The notes under the pieces: model-generated
What the model was told of the DNA's origin: nothing
What the model saw: the letters and a program-made list of their open reading frames with translations, nothing else
The model's database searches: none
Shown here: positions 17,319 through 25,746 of the stretch, piece after piece
Position numbering within the stretch: the first letter of the stretch is position 1
Layout of the letters: each line of letters starts with the position of its first letter
Assembly: GCA_019745155.1 (NCBI GenBank)
Contig: JAIETM010000022.1
Span: 16,768-80,767, forward strand
Origin: Chitinophagaceae bacterium
Lineage (GTDB): Bacteria > Bacteroidota > Bacteroidia > Chitinophagales > Chitinophagaceae
Direction: 5' to 3'
Length of the DNA: 64,000 nt
Program-made: the position numbers and the translations under genes

Positions 17319-19994
17319 TTATTTTTTAGGCAATACTTCAATCTGTGCTTTTAGTGCCAGCTCTCGGGAAGAAGTGCCAACCATGATTCTGAACATACCA
17401 GGCTCAATCACGGATTCCATTTTCGTATTGAGCATTTGGAAGTCTTCCAGCTTGAGCACAAAAGAAATTTGTTTACGTTCTCCTGGTTCTATTTGCACAC
17501 GCTGAAAGTTTTTCAATTCCTGTAAAGGCCTTGCAACAGAAGCCAATTCATCGCGCAGGTACAATTGCACCACTTCTGTTCCAGGATATTTTCCCTTGTT
17601 TTCAATAACACAGCTTAGCGTAACTGCTTCACCGGCACGAATGCGCTGTTGACTCAATTTCAGCTCGCTTAATGCAAATTGCGTGTAGCTTAATCCATAG
17701 CCAAATGGAAACAAAGGCTGACCGCTCAAATCGGCATAATCATCTCCCCTTCCTGTTGGTTTATGCCAATAACTCAATGGCAACTGTCCTTCAGCAAGCG
17801 GAAAACTGATCGGCAGTTTTCCTGATGGATTGATTTTACCACTGAGTATATCTGCTACTGCCATTCCTCCTGCTTCGCCAGGATACCAGGCCATCAAAAC
17901 TGCATCAGCTACATCTAACCAAGGCTGCATGGTAACAGCACTGCCGCCCGTGATGATCACCACCAAGGGTTTTCCAGTTGCAGCAAGTGCTTGTAACTGC
18001 ATTGCTTGCTTGCCGGGCAATGACAATTGTGCACGATCGCGAAACTCGCCTTCCTCAATACCTACAACCGCAAGCATGATATCCGCATCTTTTGCTATAG
18101 CAACTGCGTCTTGAATCAATCTGCTATCCTGATCTGCAACATGCATATTTGTAACAAGTCTGACTCTTCCATTACCCTGCGTTTCCCTGAACTGTACTTT
18201 GATGGGATATAAACTATCTTTTTGCAAGGGAAGCGTCACTGTCCTCAAATGAAAACTTTGTTTATTGTCTTCTGCGATTAGCAATTGATCATTCAGGTAA
18301 AGCCGATAACCATCATTCCCTTCTAACCCTAACTCAAAAATGCCAGTAGTATCAGGTTTTAAATAACCTGTCCACTCTAAAGCATAATAATCAGGCTTTA
18401 CTTCAGGCACGGGTGGATACAATGTCCAGTGCGCATCAATGAGAGGATCAATACGACTGGCAACAGCAGCATCCGCAAATCCAGGTGACGCATAAAAATT
18501 CGCTTTCAAGCCTTGCTGCCAAACCCCATTCGCTTCTACCCACAGTAGTTTTGAAGGAATGGTTTGGTATTTACTCGAAGTTCTTGCACAGCCGGGTGCA
18601 TGAACAATTGTTGCCTTACTGCCAAACACTTCTTTTATTCCATCAAGTATAGATACTACCCGATTACCTGTGCCACTATATCCGCCCAATCTGGCAGCTG
18701 TAGCATCACTACCAATCACAGCAATTTTTTTCACGCTGGATTGAATAGGTAAAATCTGTGCTTTATTCTTCAACAACACAATAGATTTCTGCGCCGCTTC
18801 TCTGGCCAGCACATGATGCTTTGCAGATAAGGCTTTGATAGAATCAGGTTCAGGTATAGCAACATAGGGTTGATCAAACAAACCCAGCTGAAACTTTGCC
18901 AGCAGTACGCGCGAAACCGCTGCATCAATACTTCGTTGTGTAATTGCTCCATTCAAAAAAGGAGGCATAAATAATGCGTTATGTTTCAAGTCGGTTTGAA
19001 AAATGACATCCAAACCATTTTGAATGGATTGCTTTCCTGCATTAGCATAATCCTTAGCAGTCATGTGTAGTACGTTTGCGCCACCCACTGCATTGGCATC
19101 TGAAATCACAAATCCGCGAAAGCCCCAGCCTTTCTTCAATACCTGCTCTAATAAATGCTGATTGGCAGAAGCAGGACTTCCATCTACAGAATTATAAGCA
19201 GTCATGATTGATCTCGCACCCGCTTTGGTAATAGCATTGTAAAAAGGCGGATAATAGAGTTCTCTGAGCAATCGCTCGTTGAAATGAATAGGATAACTAT
19301 CGCGACCGCCATCACCGAGATTGGCAATAAAATGTTTGGGTGTGGTAATAACACCAGCTTGTTCCATGGCACGGATATACGCCTGGCTCATCCAACTGCA
19401 CAAGAGCGGATCTTCACCGTAAGTCTCTTCTGTTCTGCCCCAGCGTGGGTCTGTAGCGATATTCAATACTGGTGACAATATCTGGCGAATGCCTCTGATA
19501 CGCGCTTCTTGCGCAATAGCCGTGGCTAAACTTTGCATCAATAATGTATCAAAAGATGCGGCTAATGCAATTGACTGCGGAAAAACGGTCGCACCGGTTG
19601 CAACTAATCCGTGTAAACCCTCTTCAAAGAAAATACCAGGTATACCTAATCTTGTTTGACGCATCAGGAATGCTTGTACTGCATTGACTTGCTTGGCAAA
19701 GCTGAGCGCATCCTGCCCATTCCCGTATTGCAATACCTGTTGTGTGGTATTGGTTTGTGTGCTTGCATTCAGCTGCAAACCAAAAACTGATTTGTGCAAT
19801 TGATTCGTATCAGCAAGACTGCCCGGTGCCATGAATAACTGCCAGAACTTCTCTTCCGGCTTCATTCTGCCAAGCAAATCTTTCACACGCACAACATGTG
19901 GCAAACGCGGATTCTGATAAGGTAATTGCTGTGCTGGAAGCTGGCTGTGCAGTACACAAAAAACAATGAGGCAAAAACAAAATCTTAGCTGCAT
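17319..19994 (-). CDS. Glycoside hydrolase family 3 beta-glycosidase with PA14 insert, exported
   Basis: 891 residues. Signal peptide (ends PAQQ), GH3 N-terminal barrel (about 45-370) with the nucleophile Asp in GFVISDANAV and KHFIANLGDG upstream, GH3 C-terminal alpha/beta sandwich interrupted by a PA14 domain (about 490-625, with YYALEWTGYLKPDTTG), and a fibronectin III-like end domain (about 790-880, GTEVVQLYLRD). This layout is that of beta-glucosidases or beta-xylosidases where PA14 shapes the substrate pocket. It probably acts in the periplasm on oligosaccharides. No SusC/SusD or other GH gene adjoins it. Confidence 0.93.
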   Translation of the reverse strand: MQLRFCFCLIVFCVLHSQLPAQQLPYQNPRLPHVVRVKDLLGRMKPEEKFWQLFMAPGSLADTNQLHKSVFGLQLNASTQTNTTQQVLQYGNGQDALSFAKQVNAVQAFLMRQTRLGIPGIFFEEGLHGLVATGATVFPQSIALAASFDTLLMQSLATAIAQEARIRGIRQILSPVLNIATDPRWGRTEETYGEDPLLCSWMSQAYIRAMEQAGVITTPKHFIANLGDGGRDSYPIHFNERLLRELYYPPFYNAITKAGARSIMTAYNSVDGSPASANQHLLEQVLKKGWGFRGFVISDANAVGGANVLHMTAKDYANAGKQSIQNGLDVIFQTDLKHNALFMPPFLNGAITQRSIDAAVSRVLLAKFQLGLFDQPYVAIPEPDSIKALSAKHHVLAREAAQKSIVLLKNKAQILPIQSSVKKIAVIGSDATAARLGGYSGTGNRVVSILDGIKEVFGSKATIVHAPGCARTSSKYQTIPSKLLWVEANGVWQQGLKANFYASPGFADAAVASRIDPLIDAHWTLYPPVPEVKPDYYALEWTGYLKPDTTGIFELGLEGNDGYRLYLNDQLLIAEDNKQSFHLRTVTLPLQKDSLYPIKVQFRETQGNGRVRLVTNMHVADQDSRLIQDAVAIAKDADIMLAVVGIEEGEFRDRAQLSLPGKQAMQLQALAATGKPLVVIITGGSAVTMQPWLDVADAVLMAWYPGEAGGMAVADILSGKINPSGKLPISFPLAEGQLPLSYWHKPTGRGDDYADLSGQPLFPFGYGLSYTQFALSELKLSQQRIRAGEAVTLSCVIENKGKYPGTEVVQLYLRDELASVARPLQELKNFQRVQIEPGERKQISFVLKLEDFQMLNTKMESVIEPGMFRIMVGTSSRELALKAQIEVLPKK

Positions 19995-20122
19995 ACAGCA
20001 ACATTACTGAATTGACTAACCCAAAACAAAGCCAACAGCTTTTTGCTAAATAAATGATTCCCAATGCAGTGATGAGGGTCATGCATCCAATCTTGAAAAT
20101 TTTCCTTAAAAAATAATTATTT

Positions 20123-20154
20123 ATTGTTTTTCAATAAATTTTAGCTGATATTTG
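20123..20154 (+). promoter_or_regulatory. Candidate promoter of the DUF2975-XRE operon
   Basis: ATTG (20123-20126), 20-base spacer, GATATTTG (20147-20154, one mismatch to TAnnTTTG), 18 bases before the ATG at 20173. The rest of 19995-20172 shows no gene. Confidence 0.45.
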
Positions 20155-20172
20155 CATTATCAATAACTCAAT

Positions 20173-20700
20173 ATGCAAAAGCAACAAAAAAACATCCTCA
20201 CCTTTATGAAGGTGCTTTTCTGGATCATTTTCATTGGTCTGTGTATCAAAACCGGGGCAATTATTATTTCCGTTTTTGTGAGCTTATTTGTGAACGATAA
20301 CGCTTCGCGTGACTTATACGAGGGACTGGATCTATCTGCTGTAAAGGCTTTCAGCGATCTGCAATACTACCAGATGGTGACGCTATTAATTACCGTGAAC
20401 GCCTTGAAAGCTTACATGGCTTTTTTGGTGGTAAAGATTTTCCAGCGCTTCAATCTGGCGAGTCCGTTTAATGAAATGGCCAGCAAACACCTCAGCCTAA
20501 TCAGTTTTACAGCAGTTTCTACTGCTGTCATCAGTTTTATTGCCAATGCGCAAGCGCGATGGCTGATGAAAAGAGGCGTTGTCATTGACTTACATTGGGG
20601 CTATGAAGAACTTTTATTTTTTGCCGGTGTGATGTACATTATTGCGCATGTGTTTCAGAAAGGAACAGAATTACAATCAGAGAACGAATTAACTGTTTAA
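20173..20700 (+). CDS. DUF2975 membrane protein
   Basis: 175 residues with four predicted transmembrane segments (about 15-40, 72-95, 110-130, 145-165), the pattern of DUF2975. In many Firmicutes and Bacteroidota this family is encoded with a short Cro/CI-type regulator, exactly as here, with only one base between the genes. The pair probably works as a membrane protein and its regulator; the signal is unknown. Confidence 0.85.
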   Translation: MQKQQKNILTFMKVLFWIIFIGLCIKTGAIIISVFVSLFVNDNASRDLYEGLDLSAVKAFSDLQYYQMVTLLITVNALKAYMAFLVVKIFQRFNLASPFNEMASKHLSLISFTAVSTAVISFIANAQARWLMKRGVVIDLHWGYEELLFFAGVMYIIAHVFQKGTELQSENELTV

Positions 20701-20701
20701 C

Positions 20702-20914
20702 ATGCCCATCATAGTCAACTTAGATGTAATGATGGCCAGAAGAAAGATCTCGCTGAACGAACTGTCTGCACGGGTAGACCTTACATTATCTAATCTTTCC
20801 ATCCTGAAAACGGGTAAGGCTAAAGCCATCCGTTTCAGTACACTCGAAGCAATCTGCAAAGCCTTAGACTGTCAGCCCGCAGATATTTTAGAATATGTTC
20901 CTGAGCCTGATTAA
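20702..20914 (+). CDS. Small XRE/Cro-type helix-turn-helix regulator (YozG-like)
   Basis: 70 residues, one HTH domain filling nearly the whole chain: MIARRK-type start (here MMARRKISLNELSARVDLT), recognition helix LSILKTGKAKAIRFSTLEAIC, and the C-terminal LDCQPADILEYVP that marks the YozG-like group. It directly follows the DUF2975 gene, and the two are expected to be co-transcribed. Likely binds its own promoter; no operator can be named with confidence. Confidence 0.9.
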   Translation: MPIIVNLDVMMARRKISLNELSARVDLTLSNLSILKTGKAKAIRFSTLEAICKALDCQPADILEYVPEPD

Positions 20915-20959
20915 GCTTGATGCAAAAGGAAGCCTGTATCTTGCTGAAAAGAATTGAAG

Positions 20960-21313
20960 ATGCTGCATCTGGCCATCCCCAAGCTTCCCATGCGCAATAA
21001 GGCTGCCACCAAAAGCTATTATATCAATCAGCTTGGGTTTAAAGAAGTGAATGATTATGGCGACTATCTTCTATTGGAAAAAGATCAAATAGAACTGCAC
21101 TTTTTTGCGCATACCACATTGATACCTGAAGAGAATGATGGACAGATATATTGCAGGGTCAGCAATATCGATTCATGGTATCAAGAATTATTGGACAAAC
21201 AAGTAGCTATTCATCCTAATGGGAAGCTAGAAAATAAGCCTTGGCAACAACGTGAATTTTCTTTGTTGGATCCTGACAATAATTTGCTCACTTTCGGTGA
21301 GCCAATTTCATAA
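20960..21313 (+). CDS. Bleomycin-resistance-like VOC protein
   Basis: 117 residues from the ATG at 20960 (MLHLAIPKLPMRNKAATKSYY); a TTG at 20954 would add two residues. The AIPKLPMR...YYINQLGF start and FSLLDPDNNLLTFGEP end match the dimeric bleomycin-resistance group of the VOC superfamily. These bind drugs rather than catalyse. The next gene starts 19 bases on. Confidence 0.84.
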   Translation: MLHLAIPKLPMRNKAATKSYYINQLGFKEVNDYGDYLLLEKDQIELHFFAHTTLIPEENDGQIYCRVSNIDSWYQELLDKQVAIHPNGKLENKPWQQREFSLLDPDNNLLTFGEPIS

Positions 21314-21332
21314 ACCACTTGACCAACTGATT

Positions 21333-21812
21333 ATGCAGCTAAAACATACGCTTTATATCGCAGCCCTCTTGATTGTATTTACCACCCTATCCTGCAAACA
21401 AGAACAAAAGCCATTGGAGACAATTGGATGGTTAAATGGCACTTGGGTGGCACAAACACCCAGAGGCCCTTTATATGAAGATTGGCAAAAAACTGGTGAT
21501 ACTGGCTATGCAGTAAAGAGTTTTTATATCTATCAAACGGATACTGTTTATTTTGAAAAGATCAGGGTTACGCAAGAACAAAAAAATATTCATTATATCG
21601 TAACAATTGCAGCTGATGCAGCGCAACAAGCAGTTGACTTTGTATCAATTTCTTTACATGCCGACAGCATGGTGTTTGAAAACAAAAAAAATCCATTTCC
21701 ACAACAGATCATCTATAGAAAAAAAGGAACCGACTCACTTGTAGCTGAGATCACTGGACTAATGGCCGGCAGAAAGGTGTCAGAATACTTCCCCATGAAG
21801 AAAATTCAATGA
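21333..21812 (+). CDS. DUF6265 lipoprotein
   Basis: 159 residues from ATG 21333; an earlier in-frame start (21252) lies within the VOC gene and is rejected. The lipobox TLSC puts the lipidated Cys at residue 21. The mature part begins with IGWLNGTWVAQTPRGPLYEDW and holds the alternating beta-strand pattern of DUF6265, a small barrel of unknown function. Probably anchored in the outer or inner membrane facing the periplasm. Confidence 0.8.
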   Translation: MQLKHTLYIAALLIVFTTLSCKQEQKPLETIGWLNGTWVAQTPRGPLYEDWQKTGDTGYAVKSFYIYQTDTVYFEKIRVTQEQKNIHYIVTIAADAAQQAVDFVSISLHADSMVFENKKNPFPQQIIYRKKGTDSLVAEITGLMAGRKVSEYFPMKKIQ

Positions 21813-22028
21813 TTGTCGACGTATCTAAGCGATGAAAGAAGCTTTGCTACTAAGAAATATTGAATTGTTGCTAATCGTTCTGAGTATTTGATCTTAGTCA
21901 TAAGGAGTAAGCAGTAGAAATAAGTTGAAGCACACGTGACAACCTTTCTCTAGATCTATGGTTTAGTAGAAGCAGGAATTCTATACCTTACTGAATGCAT
22001 TCTTTTAAGTACGTCTAAAACCTATATC

Positions 22029-22448
22029 ATGCCCATACTGCCTTTATCCAAATTATTACTGGCCTATCTAGGCACTACCCTTGTCTTTTTTGCCATAGAC
22101 TTGATCTGGCTTGGCGTACTCGCGAAGGATCTCTACCAACGTGAGCTGGGTAATTTTTTAAGTCCGCAAGTAAACTGGACAGCAGCCATCATCTTTTATT
22201 TACTCTTCATTATTGGCATTTTCATTTTCTGCATTATACCTGCAGCAGAACAAGGTTCTATCTGGAAAGCACTGATACTCGGCATGCTATTTGGCGGTTT
22301 CACTTATGCTACCTACGATTTAACCAATCTGGCAACCATTAAAGACTGGCCTTTGAAAATCGTTTTCATTGATATTGCTTGGGGTATTTGCTTAACAGGT
22401 TCGGTAAGCACGGCCGGATATGCGATTGTACAATGGCTTAGACAATAA
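22029..22448 (+). CDS. DUF2177 membrane protein
   Basis: 139 residues with four predicted transmembrane helices; the FGGFTYATYDLTNLATIKDW block and the FFAIDLIWLGVLAKDLY start are those of DUF2177. It is two bases ahead of the DUF1295 gene and clearly forms an operon with it. In other bacteria DUF2177 and DUF1295 genes occur near cyclopropane-fatty-acid or photolyase-type genes, which are absent here. The 216-base gap before it (21813-22028) shows no gene or clear promoter. Confidence 0.86.
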   Translation: MPILPLSKLLLAYLGTTLVFFAIDLIWLGVLAKDLYQRELGNFLSPQVNWTAAIIFYLLFIIGIFIFCIIPAAEQGSIWKALILGMLFGGFTYATYDLTNLATIKDWPLKIVFIDIAWGICLTGSVSTAGYAIVQWLRQ

Positions 22449-22450
22449 AC

Positions 22451-23230
22451 ATGGAAGTACTACTAGACCTTTATCTCTACGGAGCAACTGCTATATTATT
22501 CTATGCAAGTCTTTGCTTTGTCATAGCACTGCTACTTAAAAGAAATGATATTGCAGATGTCGCATGGGGTTTAGGCTATGTGGTGATTATCCTACTTTGC
22601 CTGCAACAATTTTCTTTTACTCGTATATCACTCTTGGTTAGTAGCATGATTGTCTTGTGGGCAATTAGACTTAGTTGGTATATTGGTACACGCAATAAAG
22701 GAAAGCAGGAAGATTTTCGCTACGCCCAATGGCGAAAAGAATGGGGCGAACATTTTTACTGGCGTACATATCTACAAGTGTTTGTGTTGCAAGGTTTTTT
22801 CTTGCTCATCATTGCCGCGCCTATTTTTATCAGTTTCGCTGATCCAACGCCTATCGCATACAACTGGGTGATTGATCTAGGGGTAATTACGTGGCTGAAA
22901 GGATTTTTCATACAAGCGATTGCTGATTACCAGATGGCTAGATTTCGTCAACACAAACTACCCGGACAAATCATGAACAAAGGTTTATGGAGATACTCCA
23001 GACATCCAAACTATTTCGGTGAAATACTGATGTGGTGGGGATTGTGGCTGGTAGTGTTTCAGCTAAATCATGGATGGTTAGGACTTATTAGTCCGGTAAC
23101 CATTACTTATCTACTGGCTTTTGTATCTGGCGTGCCAATGCTGGAGAAGAAATATATCGGCAATCCCAACTTTGATGCGTATAAAAAGTCAACCAGCGCG
23201 CTGATTCCTTGGTTTCCGAAACGGGTTTAA
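22451..23230 (+). CDS. DUF1295 membrane protein (steroid 5-alpha-reductase-like fold)
   Basis: 259 residues, six or seven predicted transmembrane helices. The C-terminal half has the GLWRYSRHPNYFGEILMWWGLWL motif in separate parts (RYSRHPNYFGE), the conserved signature of DUF1295/isoprenylcysteine methyltransferase and 5-alpha reductase folds, which binds a nucleotide or SAM cofactor. Reaction unknown; probably modifies a membrane lipid. Operon with DUF2177, two bases apart. Confidence 0.88.
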   Translation: MEVLLDLYLYGATAILFYASLCFVIALLLKRNDIADVAWGLGYVVIILLCLQQFSFTRISLLVSSMIVLWAIRLSWYIGTRNKGKQEDFRYAQWRKEWGEHFYWRTYLQVFVLQGFFLLIIAAPIFISFADPTPIAYNWVIDLGVITWLKGFFIQAIADYQMARFRQHKLPGQIMNKGLWRYSRHPNYFGEILMWWGLWLVVFQLNHGWLGLISPVTITYLLAFVSGVPMLEKKYIGNPNFDAYKKSTSALIPWFPKRV

Positions 23231-23306
23231 CCACTTGTCAAATACTCCTTTGAACTGAAGGCAAAACTTGCAGAATTAACTACATTCATTGCCCTAATTC
23301 AGGCAT

Positions 23307-25727
23307 ATGAAACAATTGTTCGCACCCATTTTGCTGTTACTTTCATTAAGTACTACAAACGCCCAAACACTGGGTCCTCTTAGCGTTGAAAAAATTATGC
23401 GCGACCCAAAATGGATTGGTAGTTCTCCATCCAATCTTCAATGGAGCCAAAGCAGCAATCAATTGTTTTTTCGCTGGAACCCAGAAGGTCAGCCCGGCGA
23501 CTCAATGTATCATATCAGTACAACCAATAAGCAACCTGCGAAAGCGAGTATTGAGCAAACGCAATTGCTGAACAACCAAGGCAGTTTTGTTTATAATCAA
23601 ACAAGAACCCAATATGTGTATGCACAGCTTGGCGATGTTTATCTTGTTGATGTAAAATCAGGCAAGACCAAGCGTGTAACCAATACCATGGATCAGGAAT
23701 CTGCGCCACTCTTCTGCTTCAACGACAGCAAAATCGTTTATACACGCAATCAAAATTTGTATGCCTGGGATATCAACTCAGGAGAAACAGAACAATTGAC
23801 GAATATCCGTTCAGGCACGGTACCTACAGCGCCAATGCAAGGTGGTGGTTTTGGTAGAAACAATGCAAGCAACACACCTCCCATGCTCAGCACTGGCAGT
23901 ACACAGGAAGAATGGCTGAAGAACGATCAGCTGCGTTATTTTCAAGTGCTGCGCGAAAGAAAGGAGAAAAGAGAAAGTACAGAAGCTTACAATAAGCGTA
24001 TCCCTCAACCAAAAGAAATGCGCGCCCTACCTATGGGCGATGGTTTCATGCAAGGACTTACGATTAGTGCTGATGGCCGCTTTGTGAGCTATCGCATCTT
24101 CCGCCAAGGTAGTGGTAGAAATACCATTGTAACCAGCTATGTAACAGAAAGCGGCTTCACCACAGACATCAACGCAAGAACAAAAGTTGGCACCCCACAA
24201 GGTAGCAGTGATCTCTATATCTATGATCGTATCAAAGACACTTTGATGCAATTGAAAGCAGAGCAAATTCCGGGCATCAAGGATTTACCTGATTATGTAA
24301 AAGATTATCCTAAGCAACTGGAAGACCGCAAAAAAAGAAATAGCAACAGAAGCTTTACGATTACCAATGTGAGCTGGTCGCCAAAAGGTAATTATGCAGT
24401 TATTGACTTACGTGCTGTAGACAACAAGGATCGTTGGTTGATGCGTTTCGACAGCACTGGTTTCAAGTTACTGGATCGCCAGCGCGATGAAGCATGGATT
24501 GCCGGCCCTGGTATTGGCTTTGGTAGAAATACTGGCTGGATAGATGATACCCGTTTTTGGTTTCATTCGGAAAAAACCGGTTACTCACATTTGTATATAG
24601 CAGATCTTAGCGCTAATACTATTCAGGCATTAACATCCGGCAATTACGAAGTACAACAAGCCGAATTATCTAAAGACAAGAAGTTCTTTTACCTCACAAC
24701 AAATGAAGTGCATCCAGGCGAACAACATTTCTATCGTCTACCTGTAACAGGTGGTAAAGCAGAAAAAATCACTAGCATGACAGGTGCGCATCAGGTAAGT
24801 ATCTCTCCTGATGAGAAGTATATCGCCTATCTTTACTCCTACTCTAACAAGCCTTGGGAATTATACCTGCAAGAAAACAAAGTGGGTGCTAAGCCTGAGC
24901 AAATCACCAATAAAGCAACGTCTGCAGAATTCAACAGTTATGGATGGCGCGATCCAGCAGTTGTTACATTTACAGCAAGAGATGGCGCCACTGTTTATGG
25001 CAGACTGTATACACCAAAACAACAAGACCCTAATAAACCAGCAGTCATCTTTGTGCATGGTGCTGGGTATCTGCAGAATGCACACAAGTGGTGGAGTTCT
25101 TACTTCCGTGAATACATGTTCCACAACTTATTAGCTGATCTTGGTTATACAGTTCTTGATATTGATTACAGAGGCAGCGCAGGTTATGGCCGCGATTGGC
25201 GAACCGGTATCTATCGCCACATGGGCGGCAAAGATCTTACAGACCATGTAGATGCCATTGACTATCTCGTAAAAAATCACAACGTAAATGCTGACAGAGT
25301 AGGTATTTATGGCGGCTCATACGGTGGCTTTATTACTTTGATGGCCATGTTTACCACACCGGGTAAATTCGCTGCAGGTGCAGCTTTAAGACCTGTTACT
25401 GACTGGGCACAATACAATCACGGCTATACTGCCAATATCTTGAATGAACCTTTTACCGATAGTATCGCTTATAGAAAAAGCTCACCTTTTTATTTTGCAG
25501 AAGGCTTGAATGGCCACTTATTGATTTGCCATGGAATGGTAGACGTGAACGTACATTATCAGGATGCTGTGAAACTGGCACAAAGACTCATTGAATTGGG
25601 TAAGGATAATTGGGAACTAGCATCCTATCCTATGGAAGATCATGGCTTTGTAGAGCCGAGTAGTTGGACAGACGAGTACAAACGTATTTTAAAACTCTTT
25701 GAACAGCAATTGCGCAAGCGACCCTGA
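23307..25727 (+). CDS. S9 family dipeptidyl-peptidase-like serine peptidase, exported
   Basis: 806 residues, signal peptide ending TNAQ. A propeller domain (about 45-560, DPP-IV N type) precedes the alpha/beta-hydrolase. The nucleophile is Ser671 in YGGSYGGF, with Asp in HGMVDVNVH and His in YPMEDHGFVEP. Enzymes of this type release dipeptides or cut short peptides in the periplasm for amino-acid uptake. It is followed after 19 bases by the CotH-kinase gene, so the two exported proteins may be co-expressed. It is a second S9 peptidase besides the 986-residue one at 2105. Confidence 0.94.
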   Translation: MKQLFAPILLLLSLSTTNAQTLGPLSVEKIMRDPKWIGSSPSNLQWSQSSNQLFFRWNPEGQPGDSMYHISTTNKQPAKASIEQTQLLNNQGSFVYNQTRTQYVYAQLGDVYLVDVKSGKTKRVTNTMDQESAPLFCFNDSKIVYTRNQNLYAWDINSGETEQLTNIRSGTVPTAPMQGGGFGRNNASNTPPMLSTGSTQEEWLKNDQLRYFQVLRERKEKRESTEAYNKRIPQPKEMRALPMGDGFMQGLTISADGRFVSYRIFRQGSGRNTIVTSYVTESGFTTDINARTKVGTPQGSSDLYIYDRIKDTLMQLKAEQIPGIKDLPDYVKDYPKQLEDRKKRNSNRSFTITNVSWSPKGNYAVIDLRAVDNKDRWLMRFDSTGFKLLDRQRDEAWIAGPGIGFGRNTGWIDDTRFWFHSEKTGYSHLYIADLSANTIQALTSGNYEVQQAELSKDKKFFYLTTNEVHPGEQHFYRLPVTGGKAEKITSMTGAHQVSISPDEKYIAYLYSYSNKPWELYLQENKVGAKPEQITNKATSAEFNSYGWRDPAVVTFTARDGATVYGRLYTPKQQDPNKPAVIFVHGAGYLQNAHKWWSSYFREYMFHNLLADLGYTVLDIDYRGSAGYGRDWRTGIYRHMGGKDLTDHVDAIDYLVKNHNVNADRVGIYGGSYGGFITLMAMFTTPGKFAAGAALRPVTDWAQYNHGYTANILNEPFTDSIAYRKSSPFYFAEGLNGHLLICHGMVDVNVHYQDAVKLAQRLIELGKDNWELASYPMEDHGFVEPSSWTDEYKRILKLFEQQLRKRP

Positions 25728-25746
25728 TCATCGGTAACTTTATTAT

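Noticed and set aside
21813..22028. Possible gene or RNA in the 216-base gap
   Set aside because: No frame over 25 codons with a plausible start, no clear hairpin or promoter found by eye.
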